From: Streptomyces akebiae
GTDB lineage: Bacteria > Actinomycetota > Actinomycetes > Streptomycetales > Streptomycetaceae
Length of the DNA: 64,000 nucleotides
Assembly (NCBI RefSeq): GCF_019599145.1
Contig: NZ_CP080647.1
Coordinates: 2,542,001-2,606,000 of the forward strand
Reading direction: 5' to 3'
Below, one piece after another: positions 16,309-25,163 of the stretch. The notes beneath the pieces are model-generated. The model had not been told where the DNA came from. It made no database searches and was given only the letters and a program-made list of their open reading frames with translations. Each line of letters starts with the position of its first letter. The stretch's first letter is position 1. Made by a program: the position numbers and the translations under genes.

Positions 16309-17886
16309 TCAGGGGGGCGGCGGCACCAATCCGTGGCGGGCCGCGTGACCGTAGAACTTCGCCCTGGCCTTCGATTCGATCTGGCGGATGCGCTCACGGG
16401 TGACTCCGAAGACGACGCCGATCTCCTCCAACGTGTTGGGGTCGTCACCGTCGAGTCCGGTGCGCCGCACGAGCACATGCCGCTCGCGCTCGGAGAGTTC
16501 CTCCAGGACGACGCGCAGCCGCGCCATCAACTCCTTGCGGATCAGAACGACATCAGGGCCAGGCAGGCGGCTCGGCCCGATGATCAGGTCGCCAAGCGCG
16601 GTGTCGTCGCCGATGATCCGGTCCAGGGAGTCGGTGGGGCGGCTGATCCGGCGCACCTCCTCCACTTCGGCGAAGGTGAGGCCGCTGGCGTACGCCACGT
16701 TGTCGACGGTCCTGGGGCGGCCTTCGTTCAGGAGCTTGCGCTCGGCGACGGCGACCTTACTGACCCTTTCGTGGATGTACACGGGCAGTCGGATCAGGGT
16801 GCCTTCGTCGGCGATGGCCCTCGTGATGGCCTGCTTGATCCACCAGGTCGCGTAGGTCGAGAACTTGAAGCCCTTGGTGGCGTCGAACCGGCGCGCCGCG
16901 CGCAGGAGTCCGATGCTTCCGTGTTGGACCAGATCGTCGGCGTCCAGTCCGCGTCCCTGGTAGCCGAGAGCGATCTTCCAGACGAGCCGCTGGTTGTGCA
17001 GGACGAGGCACTCGTACGCACGCCACCGCTCGCCGTCGCGGGGCAGGGCGGCGATCTCCTCGACCGGAACATCGCGGCCAAGGCGGTCGCTACGGCCAAG
17101 GCGGTCTTCACCGCCGCGCAGGAGTACGGCAAGGCCGACCTCCTCTTCCGCCTTGAGCAGCACCTTGGCCCCGCCCCGCCGCCACCGATCCGCCTCCAGC
17201 ACCGCCCGGGCAGCGAGCACGGCCTCGGCCAGTCGCGGGGCTTCGGCGGAAACAGCGGAGCGGTCGGGCTTCCTACCGGCCGGCGCCTTCGCCGGTGCGG
17301 CGCTCGGCGACGCACCGGATGCGGGCGCCGTGGGCCGGGTGCGACCGGCCGTCACCGCCCGGACAGGCGCGACGGGCGGGCGGGGACGGGTGATCGGGAA
17401 GTCGGCGGACAACTCGCGCCCCTCGGCGGGGCTCAGCCCGTGGAGCCGTACGACACCGTCGTGGGCGAGCTTGCTGACGGTGCCGTCGGCGTCGGCGTAG
17501 CGGGACAGCATCCGCCGGGCCTGGGCCAGGCGTCGGGCTGCTTCACTAGGGACGGCCGCTGAATCAGGGACGGCCTTCCCCCGCGGCTCTGGGGGCAGCA
17601 CGGGCCTGGCGGCTCCCGTGTCCGGCACAGCGACGAGTGCCGCGGCGGAGGTCCGACCCGGTTTCCGGCGCGACGGCTTCACGTGAAGACCAACAGCGGC
17701 GAGCCCGTTGCGCAGCCTTCGCTGCTGCTCGTCGCTCGTGAGCCCTAGCCGATCCGCCTCCAGGGCGAAGGCCCGATGACTCACCAGGCCCGAACGAGAC
17801 GCGGAACGTCTCAACCTCTCCATGACCGACGGCAACTCCGCCTCGATCGTGCGCCGTCTGGCCTCGGCCGTCGACTCCCCACCCAT
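16309..17886 (-). CDS. Sigma-70 family factor in defence operon
   Basis: A sigma factor of about 525 residues heading the DrmA operon. The first 250 residues are low-complexity (Ala/Arg/Pro-rich) with no sigma region I can name. Region 2 follows: DADDLVQHGSIGLLRAARRF and FKFSTYATWWIKQAITRAI are the core-binding and -10 recognition helices almost exactly as in primary sigma factors. Region 3 has RLPVYIHERVSKV. Region 4 ends with LEEIGVVFGVTRERIRQIES, the -35 helix-turn-helix. It is therefore closer to RpoD-like than to ECF factors. The ATG at 17886 follows a GGGGGG stretch; a GTG at 17898 is also possible. A dedicated sigma factor suggests the downstream defence genes are switched on as a unit, possibly with autoregulation. 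That is inference. Confidence 0.9.
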   Translation of the reverse strand: MGGESTAEARRRTIEAELPSVMERLRRSASRSGLVSHRAFALEADRLGLTSDEQQRRLRNGLAAVGLHVKPSRRKPGRTSAAALVAVPDTGAARPVLPPEPRGKAVPDSAAVPSEAARRLAQARRMLSRYADADGTVSKLAHDGVVRLHGLSPAEGRELSADFPITRPRPPVAPVRAVTAGRTRPTAPASGASPSAAPAKAPAGRKPDRSAVSAEAPRLAEAVLAARAVLEADRWRRGGAKVLLKAEEEVGLAVLLRGGEDRLGRSDRLGRDVPVEEIAALPRDGERWRAYECLVLHNQRLVWKIALGYQGRGLDADDLVQHGSIGLLRAARRFDATKGFKFSTYATWWIKQAITRAIADEGTLIRLPVYIHERVSKVAVAERKLLNEGRPRTVDNVAYASGLTFAEVEEVRRISRPTDSLDRIIGDDTALGDLIIGPSRLPGPDVVLIRKELMARLRVVLEELSERERHVLVRRTGLDGDDPNTLEEIGVVFGVTRERIRQIESKARAKFYGHAARHGLVPPPP

Positions 17887-17952
17887 AGTGCCCCCCACTT
17901 GAGCGTTCGAGCACCCGGACTTCCCTCGAAGGGTTGGCCGGACACAACAAAC

Positions 17953-17982
17953 ACTCTAGAACCGGCACGTTTACACTGTCAA
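17953..17982 (-). promoter_or_regulatory. Predicted promoter of sigma factor operon
   Basis: On the minus strand TTGACA (17982-17977) and TAGAGT (17958-17953, TAnnnT type) are separated by 18 bases, about 65 bases before the sigma-factor start. The AT-rich divergent region supports it. Confidence 0.5.
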
Positions 17983-18019
17983 CGCGTTTCATTGATTTGT
18001 TTACTTACCGTAGGATCGC

Positions 18020-18032
18020 TTGACGACGTCAA
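18020..18032. promoter_or_regulatory. Palindrome TTGACGACGTCAA in divergent promoter
   Basis: A 13-base perfect palindrome (6-bp arms, 1-base centre) between the sigma-factor gene and mcrB, 53 bases before the mcrB start. Its left arm resembles a -35 box, so a protein bound here could control mcrBC and possibly the divergent operon. The binding protein is unknown. Confidence 0.4.
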
Positions 18033-18084
18033 CAGGTAGGCTGGGCGCGTTGGCCCAGGCCTCGCGACTCCCGGAAGGTCACCC

Positions 18085-19908
18085 GTGTCCCAGCCCGAAC
18101 TCCTCCCCGGTACACCCGAGTTCCGTATCAAGCTGCCCAAGGGCGGTGAGGCGCGCGGGCACCTCCTCGCCGAGTTCGGCGGCAACGGCACCCACAAGTT
18201 CCTTCTGCGGGAGGGTTCCGTGCTGGACGCCCACGCCTGGCCCGGGCTCGGCGACCATGCCCGCCGCAACCGCACGGAGCTGCGCGCGAGCGGCGGCCTC
18301 GTCGACGCTCCCGCCGATCCCAGCTTGCCGCAGGCGGAGCGCCGTTGGGTGGCGATTCGGGACATCGAGTGCAACTCTTCCTCGGCCGCCGCCGCGCTCG
18401 TGTACGGCTACGACGCCTCCGGTCCCGAGTCCTGGCGCACCGCGGAGGGCCACCCGCTCGCCGACTATCTGTCCACAGGCTGGCGCGCCCCGCGCAAGGC
18501 GTGGCTGGTGCGCGGCTCCAATGTCTCCGGGCACAACCTGGTACGGCAGCTGTGGCTGACGGAGGGTTTCGTCTCTCTCACGGCCGCGCATCTGCCACCC
18601 CTGGAGGAGACGGACCCGACCAAGAGCACGCTGCGCCGCTTCGTGGAGGACGGGTACGAGGGGGCTGCCTCGTACAACCAGAAGCGGGGCCTCGTCGACG
18701 AACTGCACGCCTTCCTGACGCAGATGCGCATCGGTGACACCGTCGCCACCATCGGCGACGGATGGCTGCACATCGGGCGGATCACCGGGGATGCAGTACA
18801 GACCTCGTCGCCGGGCGGGTTGTCTAATCTGCGGAGGGCCGTCGCCTGGACGCCGCGGAGCCATGCGTACGAGGAGCTGCCGGAGGAGGTCCAGCAGAAG
18901 CTGTCCGTCCAGCACGACGTCGTCGATCTGACCGGTGTCCTGGACGCGCTCGACGGACTCACAGGGCGCAGTGCCCCCCCGAACCAGGCTGCGGCCGGCG
19001 ACACCGGCGAGCACCCCGCCGTGGAACGACCGGGGCAACGCGAGCTGTCGCTGCCGCACATCACCGAGGAACTCGCCACCGACCTCCTCGTCCACGATCA
19101 CTCCTGGTTGGAGGAGATGCGCGAACTCCTCCTTGACGAGCGGCAGTTGGTGTTCTACGGCCCACCGGGCACCGGTAAGACGTATCTGGCGATGAAACTC
19201 GCCGAGTACTTCGGTGGCGGCCCGGAGCAGGTCAAGATCGTGCAGTTCCATCCCTCGTACGCCTACGAGGACTTCTTCGAGGGGTTCCGGCCCGTGGAGG
19301 ACCCCGAGACCAGGGAGGTGGCCTTCCGGCTGACGGCGGGCCCGCTCAGGGAACTCGCCGATCTCGCCCTCCGAGAGGGCAACCGGCACGTCCCGCACTT
19401 CCTGATCATCGACGAGATCAACCGTGCCAATCTGGCGAAGGTCTTCGGCGAGCTGTACTTCCTTCTGGAGTACCGGACGCGGTCGGTGCGTCTCACCTAC
19501 TCCGGAGACGACTTCGCGCTACCGCCCAACCTCTTCGTGATCGGCACGATGAACACCGCCGACCGGTCGATCGCCCTCGTGGACGCGGCGATGCGGCGCC
19601 GCTTCGCGTTCGTGGAGCTGTCCCCGCGCACCGAACCGACCGCCGGCCTGCTCGCGCGCTGGCTGAAGCGTGAAGGCCGGGACGTGGAGCCCGCCCGCCT
19701 TCTCGACGCTCTCAACGCCCGTATCGACGACGCCGACTTCGCCATCGGGCCGTCGTACCTGATGAAGCCGGGCGTGTACCGCGACGGCGGCCTCGAACGG
19801 ACCTGGCGCACGAAGATCCTGCCGCTCCTGGAGGAACACCACTACGGCGAGGGCCTCGACGTCACCGCACGCTACGGCCTCGACTCGCTGCGCGAGCAGC
19901 ACCCGTGA
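18085..19908 (+). CDS. mcrB: McrB-type AAA+ GTPase with DUF4357-like N-terminus
   Basis: A 607-residue motor subunit of a McrBC-type modification-dependent restriction system. Residues about 30-145 look like DUF4357: FLLREGSVLD, a basic RRNRTELRASGGLVD, then SSSAAAALVYGYDASGPESW. Residues about 155-265 (KAWLVRGSNVSGHNLVRQLW to VATIGDGWLHIGRITGDA) resemble an EVE/PUA-like modified-base reader. The AAA+ domain follows: Walker A FYGPPGTGKTYLA near residue 357, Walker B HFLIIDEINRANLAKVFGEL, and the McrB signature GTMNTADRSIALVDAAMRRR. The GTG at 18085 lies after GGAAGG. It overlaps mcrC by four bases. It is expected to drive McrC cleavage of DNA bearing modified bases; the recognised base is unknown. 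Confidence 0.9.
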   Translation: MSQPELLPGTPEFRIKLPKGGEARGHLLAEFGGNGTHKFLLREGSVLDAHAWPGLGDHARRNRTELRASGGLVDAPADPSLPQAERRWVAIRDIECNSSSAAAALVYGYDASGPESWRTAEGHPLADYLSTGWRAPRKAWLVRGSNVSGHNLVRQLWLTEGFVSLTAAHLPPLEETDPTKSTLRRFVEDGYEGAASYNQKRGLVDELHAFLTQMRIGDTVATIGDGWLHIGRITGDAVQTSSPGGLSNLRRAVAWTPRSHAYEELPEEVQQKLSVQHDVVDLTGVLDALDGLTGRSAPPNQAAAGDTGEHPAVERPGQRELSLPHITEELATDLLVHDHSWLEEMRELLLDERQLVFYGPPGTGKTYLAMKLAEYFGGGPEQVKIVQFHPSYAYEDFFEGFRPVEDPETREVAFRLTAGPLRELADLALREGNRHVPHFLIIDEINRANLAKVFGELYFLLEYRTRSVRLTYSGDDFALPPNLFVIGTMNTADRSIALVDAAMRRRFAFVELSPRTEPTAGLLARWLKREGRDVEPARLLDALNARIDDADFAIGPSYLMKPGVYRDGGLERTWRTKILPLLEEHHYGEGLDVTARYGLDSLREQHP

Positions 19909-21188
19909 CCGGGGGGTCCATGACCGGGTCCGCGGCCGTGCCCGCGGCCGAGGTGTCGCTGCGCGAGTACGGGCCCGCCGTCTCCGTCCCCCTGGGCGCC
20001 GAAGCCGGACAGGCCCTCGCTGCCTCCGGCATCCTCCAGAGCGCGACCCCTGATCCGCGCCGGAACGGGCACTGGCTGCTGCGGGCGGGCAGCCGGGTCG
20101 GCGCCGTGCGCATGCCTGAAGGTCCGGTCGTACGGATCATGCCCAAGACCTCGGTGAGCCGGCTGTTCTTCCTCCTCGGCTTCAGCCTCGACCCCGCCCG
20201 CGCCTGGCGTGACAGCCGGGAAGGCACCATCGACACCGGCGCGTACGCCGACGTCGTCCCCGCACTCGCCCACGCCGTGGAGCGGCAGATGGACGGGGCA
20301 CTGCGGCGGGGGGTCCTCCAGGGCTACCGGGAAGTGGAGGAGTCCGCGCTGGTCGTGCGCGGCAGACTGCGAGAGGCCGAGCAAATCCGGCGACACTTCG
20401 GCCGTACGCCGCCCGTGGAGATCGCCTACGACGCGTACACCGCCGACACGGCCGAGAACCGGATCCTGCGCGCCGCCGCCGAGCGGTTGCTGCGGCTGCC
20501 GGACGTTCCCGGTCCCGTCCGGCGGCGCCTCGCCCATCAGCGCGTACGTCTGGCCGACGCGCTGCCGTTGATACGAGGGCAGGAACTGCCGCGTTGGCAG
20601 CCCTCACGCCTCAACTCCCGCTACCATCCCGCGCTGCGGCTCGCCGAAGCAGTCCTGCACGGAACCTCTCCGGAGCACCGGCCGGCCGGGGCCGAGCCGC
20701 TCGCCATGGACGGCTTCCTGCTCGACATGAACAAGCTCTTCGAGGACTTCGTGACCGTCGCCCTGCGCGAGGCGCTCAGGGAGCACGGCCTGACCGCACG
20801 CCTCCAGGACCCCCATCACCTCGACATCGCGGGTCTCGTGGGCATGCGTCCCGACCTGGTCGTCCGCACCGGCGACGGCCGTACCCCGCTCGCCGTCGTC
20901 GATGCCAAGTACAAGGTCGAGAAGGCAGACGGACTCCTCAACGCCGACCTTTACCAGGCGCTCGCGTACGCCACCGTGCTCGGTCTGCGCGAGGCGCACC
21001 TGGTGTACGCGGCCGGACGACAGCCCGTGCGCTTCCACGAGGTGCGGGGAACGGCGGCGGGACCGGACGGACGGGGAGTGCGGATCCACCAGCACAGCCT
21101 CGACATCTCTCGCGAACCGGAACAACTCCTCACAGCTTTCCGGGAGATCGCCGGACAACTGGCGTCCGGAAGAAAGGAAGGGACCTGA
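19905..21188 (+). CDS. mcrC: McrC-type endonuclease subunit
   Basis: A 427-residue McrC family nuclease partner of McrB. The GTG start overlaps the mcrB stop (GTGA). The N-terminal beta domain includes VGAVRMPEGPVVRIMPKTSV, followed by the conserved helical segment ADTAENRILRAAAERLLRLP. The PD-(D/E)xK active site is MRPDLVVRTGDGRTPLAVVD followed directly by AKYK near residues 313-335 (D, then D-x-K). The core MDGFLLDMNKLFEDFV is the usual McrC helix before it. Its stop overlaps the next start as TGATG, so McrB, McrC and the RelE-helicase are made from one message. Confidence 0.9.
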   Translation: MTGGSMTGSAAVPAAEVSLREYGPAVSVPLGAEAGQALAASGILQSATPDPRRNGHWLLRAGSRVGAVRMPEGPVVRIMPKTSVSRLFFLLGFSLDPARAWRDSREGTIDTGAYADVVPALAHAVERQMDGALRRGVLQGYREVEESALVVRGRLREAEQIRRHFGRTPPVEIAYDAYTADTAENRILRAAAERLLRLPDVPGPVRRRLAHQRVRLADALPLIRGQELPRWQPSRLNSRYHPALRLAEAVLHGTSPEHRPAGAEPLAMDGFLLDMNKLFEDFVTVALREALREHGLTARLQDPHHLDIAGLVGMRPDLVVRTGDGRTPLAVVDAKYKVEKADGLLNADLYQALAYATVLGLREAHLVYAAGRQPVRFHEVRGTAAGPDGRGVRIHQHSLDISREPEQLLTAFREIAGQLASGRKEGT

Positions 21189-23332
21189 TGCCCCGGCTCG
21201 CCTTCGCCCAGAGCTTCTGGGACGGCTACGACACCTTGGAGAAGCCGGTCCGGGCCGGAGTGCGCAAGGCCATGGCGAAATTCCAGGCCATGAGCGCCGC
21301 CGAACTCAACGCGGACAAGGGACTGCACCTGGAGTCCGTCCAGAACGCCCGTGACCCGCGGATGCGCACCATTCGCATCACCGACTTCTGGCGCGGGGTC
21401 GTTCTCGCCCCGGACGACGGCAGCGACATGTTCCTCCTCGTCAATGTCCTGCCGCACGACGATGCCTATACCTGGGCGGCGAAGCGTCTGTACAGCGCGA
21501 ACTCCGCGACACGGGCCCTGGAGGTGCGCAACGCCGTCGCCCTGGACGAGCTGACACCGCTGTACGAGACGGCCGCACGCACGGCTCCCCGGCTGCTGTT
21601 CGCGGACGTCTCCGACGGCACACTGCGCGAACTCGGTATCGACGACCAGGTACTGCGCGCCGCGCGTTCACTGGTGGACAAGGCTCAACTGGAGGCTTTC
21701 TCCACTCTGCTGCCGGAGGACCAGCTGGAGGTGCTCCAGTACCTCGCCGAGGGCTTCAGCCCGGAAGAGGTCTACCGGGATGTCGTGGCGGTACGTCGCC
21801 CCGCCGACGCGCCCGCCGAACCGGTCGAGGACCTGGCCACGGTGATCACCAACACGTCCGCCCGCATCCGACTGGTCACCGGGCCACGGGAGTTGGAGGA
21901 GATGCTGGCGAAACCGTTCGCTGCCTGGCGCGTCTTCCTCCACCCCTCCCAGCGGCGCGTCGCCTACCGCACCTCGTACGGCGGTCCCGTCCAGGTCACC
22001 GGGGGACCCGGCACGGGCAAGACCGTGGCTGCCCTGCACCGGGTCAGGCATCTGCTCGACCGCTCCGAGGACGGCCGCATCCTGCTCACCACGTACACGA
22101 ACGCGCTCGCCGCCGGACTGCGCGAGATGCTCGGCCTGCTCCTCGACGAGGACGAGAAGCTGCTGGCGCGGGTCGATGTGACGACGGTCGACGCCTGTGC
22201 GAACGGCGTCGTGCGCGCGCACTCGGCGGCCGTGCCCAAACCGATCGGGGACCGGGAACAGCGGCAGTTGTGGGAGAAGGCGGTCAGGCAACTCGACCTG
22301 CCGTTCACCGCCCAGTTCCTGGCCCAGGAGTACCGGCACGTCGTGCTCGGCCAGAACCTCCGCGACCTCGACGCCTACCTCGGCGCCAGCCGCCGTGGCC
22401 GCGGTACCGGTCTCGGTCCCGCGCGCCGGCGGGAGGTGTGGAGCGGCGTGGAACGGTTCGAACAGTTGCTGCGCGACCGCGGCGAGACCACACACCTGCG
22501 CATCTGCTCCCGCGCGGCCGAGCTCCTGGCCGACGCGCCGACTCCGTACGCCCATGTCGTCGTCGACGAGGCACAGGACCTGCATCCCGCGCAGTGGCGG
22601 GTGCTGCGCGCCGCCGTCTCCCCCGGCCCCGACGACCTGTTCGTCACCGGCGACCCGCATCAGCGGATCTACGACTCCCGGGTGTCGCTGGGCTCGTTGG
22701 GCATCGCCACGGTCGGCCGCAGCTTCCGGTTGCGCGTCAACTACCGCTCCACGGAGGAGATCCTCGCCTGGTCGGCCCGGCTCCTCGCATCCGTCACCGT
22801 CGACGCGCTGGAGGGCGAGGGAACGGACTCGCTGGCCGGCTACCGCTCCCTGCTCCACGGCAGCCGCCCTCGGGTGCGGGGCTACGCCACCCGGCAGGAG
22901 GAGACCGAAGCGCTGGTGGAGCGGGTCCGAACCCTGCTCGCCGAGGGCCTCGCACCGCACGAGATCGGGGTGTGCGCACGCTTCAACCTCGCCCTGGACA
23001 CGGCGGAGGAGAAACTGAAGGCCGCGGGCATCCCGGTACTACGGGTCAAAGGGCAGGTCACGCAGGTCACTCAGGGATCCGAGGGGGTGCGGCTGGCGAC
23101 CATGCACGCGATGAAGGGGCTGGAGTTCCGGGCGGTGTCCGTGCTAGGTGTCGCCGAGGGCACCGTCCCGTTCGCCCGTGAGATCACTCCGCGTGAGGCG
23201 GACCCGCTCCAGCACAATGCCGACCTGCTCCGTGAGCGCTGTCTGCTCTTCGTCGCCTGCACGCGTGCTCGCGAAACCCTGAGTGTCACGTGGAGCGGGA
23301 CCGCGAGTCCCTTCCTTCCGCCCGTCGTCTGA
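21188..23332 (+). CDS. SF1 helicase with RelE/ParE-like N-terminal domain
   Basis: A 714-residue UvrD-type helicase. Residues 1-100 resemble a RelE/ParE toxin fold: KPVRAGVRKAMAKFQAMSAA, then LHLESVQNARDPRMRTIRIT, FWRGVVLAPDDGSDMFLLVN and LPHDDAYTWAAKRL, with the final HDDAY typical of the fold. The helicase follows with Walker A VTGGPGTGKTVAALH near residue 274, Walker B AHVVVDEAQDLHPAQW near 457, motif III FVTGDPHQRIYD, motif IV LRVNYRSTEE, and the C-terminal LATMHAMKGLEFRAV and LFVACTRARETLSV. ATG 21188 overlaps the mcrC stop. This fusion is a known actinobacterial form often annotated simply as UvrD-like; whether the toxin-like part cleaves RNA or acts as an adaptor is unknown. Its link to McrBC here suggests an accessory role in restriction. 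Confidence 0.85.
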   Translation: MPRLAFAQSFWDGYDTLEKPVRAGVRKAMAKFQAMSAAELNADKGLHLESVQNARDPRMRTIRITDFWRGVVLAPDDGSDMFLLVNVLPHDDAYTWAAKRLYSANSATRALEVRNAVALDELTPLYETAARTAPRLLFADVSDGTLRELGIDDQVLRAARSLVDKAQLEAFSTLLPEDQLEVLQYLAEGFSPEEVYRDVVAVRRPADAPAEPVEDLATVITNTSARIRLVTGPRELEEMLAKPFAAWRVFLHPSQRRVAYRTSYGGPVQVTGGPGTGKTVAALHRVRHLLDRSEDGRILLTTYTNALAAGLREMLGLLLDEDEKLLARVDVTTVDACANGVVRAHSAAVPKPIGDREQRQLWEKAVRQLDLPFTAQFLAQEYRHVVLGQNLRDLDAYLGASRRGRGTGLGPARRREVWSGVERFEQLLRDRGETTHLRICSRAAELLADAPTPYAHVVVDEAQDLHPAQWRVLRAAVSPGPDDLFVTGDPHQRIYDSRVSLGSLGIATVGRSFRLRVNYRSTEEILAWSARLLASVTVDALEGEGTDSLAGYRSLLHGSRPRVRGYATRQEETEALVERVRTLLAEGLAPHEIGVCARFNLALDTAEEKLKAAGIPVLRVKGQVTQVTQGSEGVRLATMHAMKGLEFRAVSVLGVAEGTVPFAREITPREADPLQHNADLLRERCLLFVACTRARETLSVTWSGTASPFLPPVV

Positions 23333-23352
23333 TCGGCAGCCCGGCTCGGTCC

Positions 23353-25023
23353 TCATTCCTCCGGCGTCAGGGCGCCCGTTGCGAGACCGTCACGGGCGAC
23401 CTCGGCGAGCTGCCGACTCAGCTCGTCGACCTTGCGCATTCCCTCCTCGAACGCGGACAGGGCCCGGAAGGCAGAGCCGTACCGACGCTGCTCGTCGATG
23501 CCCATACGGGGGATGCGTGAGCCCCTGCCGTCAAAGCGGTAGGTCCCGCTCGCGCTCGTGGATCTGCGGACGTTGGCGGAGCTGCGCAGGAAGCCCTGCA
23601 GATAGTCCGTGTCGAGCTGCTCGCTCGCCGAGACCGGCTCCGGACCGTCGTACGCCACGAGCCCGGCGCGGGCGAGATCCGCGACGCTGGTGGTGGCTCC
23701 GTCCAGTGACCCCGGCCCGCCGCCCGTCGCCAGCTCGGGCAGAAGGGCGGCGAGTCGACGGATCTGGTCCTCCAGTTCCTTGCGCAAAGCAGCGTACTCA
23801 CCGGGGTAGTCGCGATGCCGGGAACGAAGATGGCTCCCGGGTGTCAGGTCGACGGTGTCGTCGAGGAGTTCGATCAGCGGTACGTCGGCAACCTGGTCGG
23901 GGCGTGGTTCCAGGTCCCCGTCGGGGCTGTTGTCCGTCAGGTCGACCATGCGCACCGTGTGCTGCGTGTCCGCCCCTCCCGGACTCTCGGGACGCTGCAG
24001 ACACCACAGATGGACAGGCAGGGCGTGCGAGGTCGCCGTACCTGGCGGCAGGGCGACCACTTGGCGCACGATGCCCCGGCGCACGAGTTCCGATCGGATG
24101 CGGCGACCTGCCTTGCGGTAGGCGACCGAAGCCGGCATGACCATGAGGACCTGGCCGCCGGCCACGGTGTGGGCGTAAGCGTGCTGAAGCCACGCGAGCT
24201 CACCTTCGGCCTTGGACGGGGTGCCGAGGTCCCAGCGGGCGTCGAGCAGCAGTTCCTCCCGCCCCCACTCGGTCACGCCGGCCGGAGGGTCGCAGACGAC
24301 CAGATCCGCCTTGAGGTCCTGCCATTCATCCGCGCGCAGGGAATCGCCGGCCACGATGCGCACGCCCGATCGGCCCAGCAGGTCGGCGCGGAGCTGCGCG
24401 AAGCGGGCACTGTCGGTATCCAGCTCCTGGCCGCGGCAGAGAATCCCGGCCTCGGAAGCGACGGACAGGAGCAGCACCCCGATTCCACAGGCCGGATCGA
24501 AGACCGTGGCATCGGACGGCAGCTCGGGAGCGAAGTGGCACACGGCACGCACCACACGCTCGGAAGTCACCTGGTCGGACCCCGCGCGCCGAGCGGAGTC
24601 CATGAACCGTTCGGTCAGTCCGTTCACAAGGTCGACGGGCGATCCGGTTCGGGCGAGCTCGCGTACCCGGGCGGCGACGTCGTCCGGCAGCTCCGGTCCG
24701 GTTCGGTCGGCCAGCGCCGCGGCGACCTGCGCCAGGCCCGCGACCATCTGCTCCCCGTAGGCGGCCCTCATGGCCTGCCACAACTCGACCTCGGGTGACA
24801 CCTCCTGGCCCTTGCGTTGCCGGTCCAGCCATTCCTGGACCTCCGCGAGTGCGTAGAGCGGACTGTTCGCGCCACCTCCCGCCGGCGCGGGGAAGTCGTC
24901 GTAGCGCCGACGCCAGTTGGAGACAGCGGCCCGAGTGACTCCGGCCAGCCGGGCGATCTCGGCGCCGGTGACCAGTGGGCCGACCGATGGAGCGGCATTG
25001 TCCGTCATAGCCTCAGCGTACAC
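23353..25023 (-). CDS. N6-adenine DNA methylase-like protein with HTH N-terminus
   Basis: A 556-residue class I DNA methyltransferase-like protein. The N-terminus is a helix-turn-helix of the MerR/excisionase kind (TGAEIARLAGVTRAAVSNWR, then PLYALAEVQEWLD). The methylase core has motif I VFDPACGIGVLLLSVASEAG and motif IV as VVCDPPAGVTEW, where NPPF/Y or DPPY would be expected; the missing aromatic residue may impair catalysis. A C-terminal HsdS-like target-recognition part is possible (SASEQLDTDYLQGFLRSS). The GTG at 25023 has AGAAGG 9 bases upstream; ATG 25008 is the alternative. It converges on the RelE-helicase gene (20-base gap) and is divergent from the DUF6119 gene. It could protect host DNA or act as a regulator. 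Confidence 0.82.
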   Translation of the reverse strand: MYAEAMTDNAAPSVGPLVTGAEIARLAGVTRAAVSNWRRRYDDFPAPAGGGANSPLYALAEVQEWLDRQRKGQEVSPEVELWQAMRAAYGEQMVAGLAQVAAALADRTGPELPDDVAARVRELARTGSPVDLVNGLTERFMDSARRAGSDQVTSERVVRAVCHFAPELPSDATVFDPACGIGVLLLSVASEAGILCRGQELDTDSARFAQLRADLLGRSGVRIVAGDSLRADEWQDLKADLVVCDPPAGVTEWGREELLLDARWDLGTPSKAEGELAWLQHAYAHTVAGGQVLMVMPASVAYRKAGRRIRSELVRRGIVRQVVALPPGTATSHALPVHLWCLQRPESPGGADTQHTVRMVDLTDNSPDGDLEPRPDQVADVPLIELLDDTVDLTPGSHLRSRHRDYPGEYAALRKELEDQIRRLAALLPELATGGGPGSLDGATTSVADLARAGLVAYDGPEPVSASEQLDTDYLQGFLRSSANVRRSTSASGTYRFDGRGSRIPRMGIDEQRRYGSAFRALSAFEEGMRKVDELSRQLAEVARDGLATGALTPEE

Positions 25024-25050
25024 GGACCGGCACCTTCTTTCCAGAGTCGA

Positions 25051-25073
25051 CTACGTTGACAATGTACACATGC
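25051..25073. promoter_or_regulatory. AT-rich divergent control region
   Basis: The 140 bases between the methylase and DUF6119 genes hold TTGACA (25056-25061) running into the palindrome TGTACA. TTGACA could be a -35 box for the plus strand, but no TAnnnT -10 is correctly spaced. On the minus strand TACATT fits a -10. Assignment is uncertain. Confidence 0.3.
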
Positions 25074-25163
25074 CGATGCCACTCTCATCCGTGTACTTGA
25101 TTCGCCCCTGAACCCGCACGCCGCAGAGCGTGTCCCGGTCACAGTTGTCCACGGAGGCACCCC

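Noticed and set aside
13209..16403. A 1064-codon open frame antisense to drmA
   Set aside because: High-GC DNA gives long antisense frames. The translation is Gly/Val/Asp-rich without motifs, while the opposite strand has a full set of helicase motifs.
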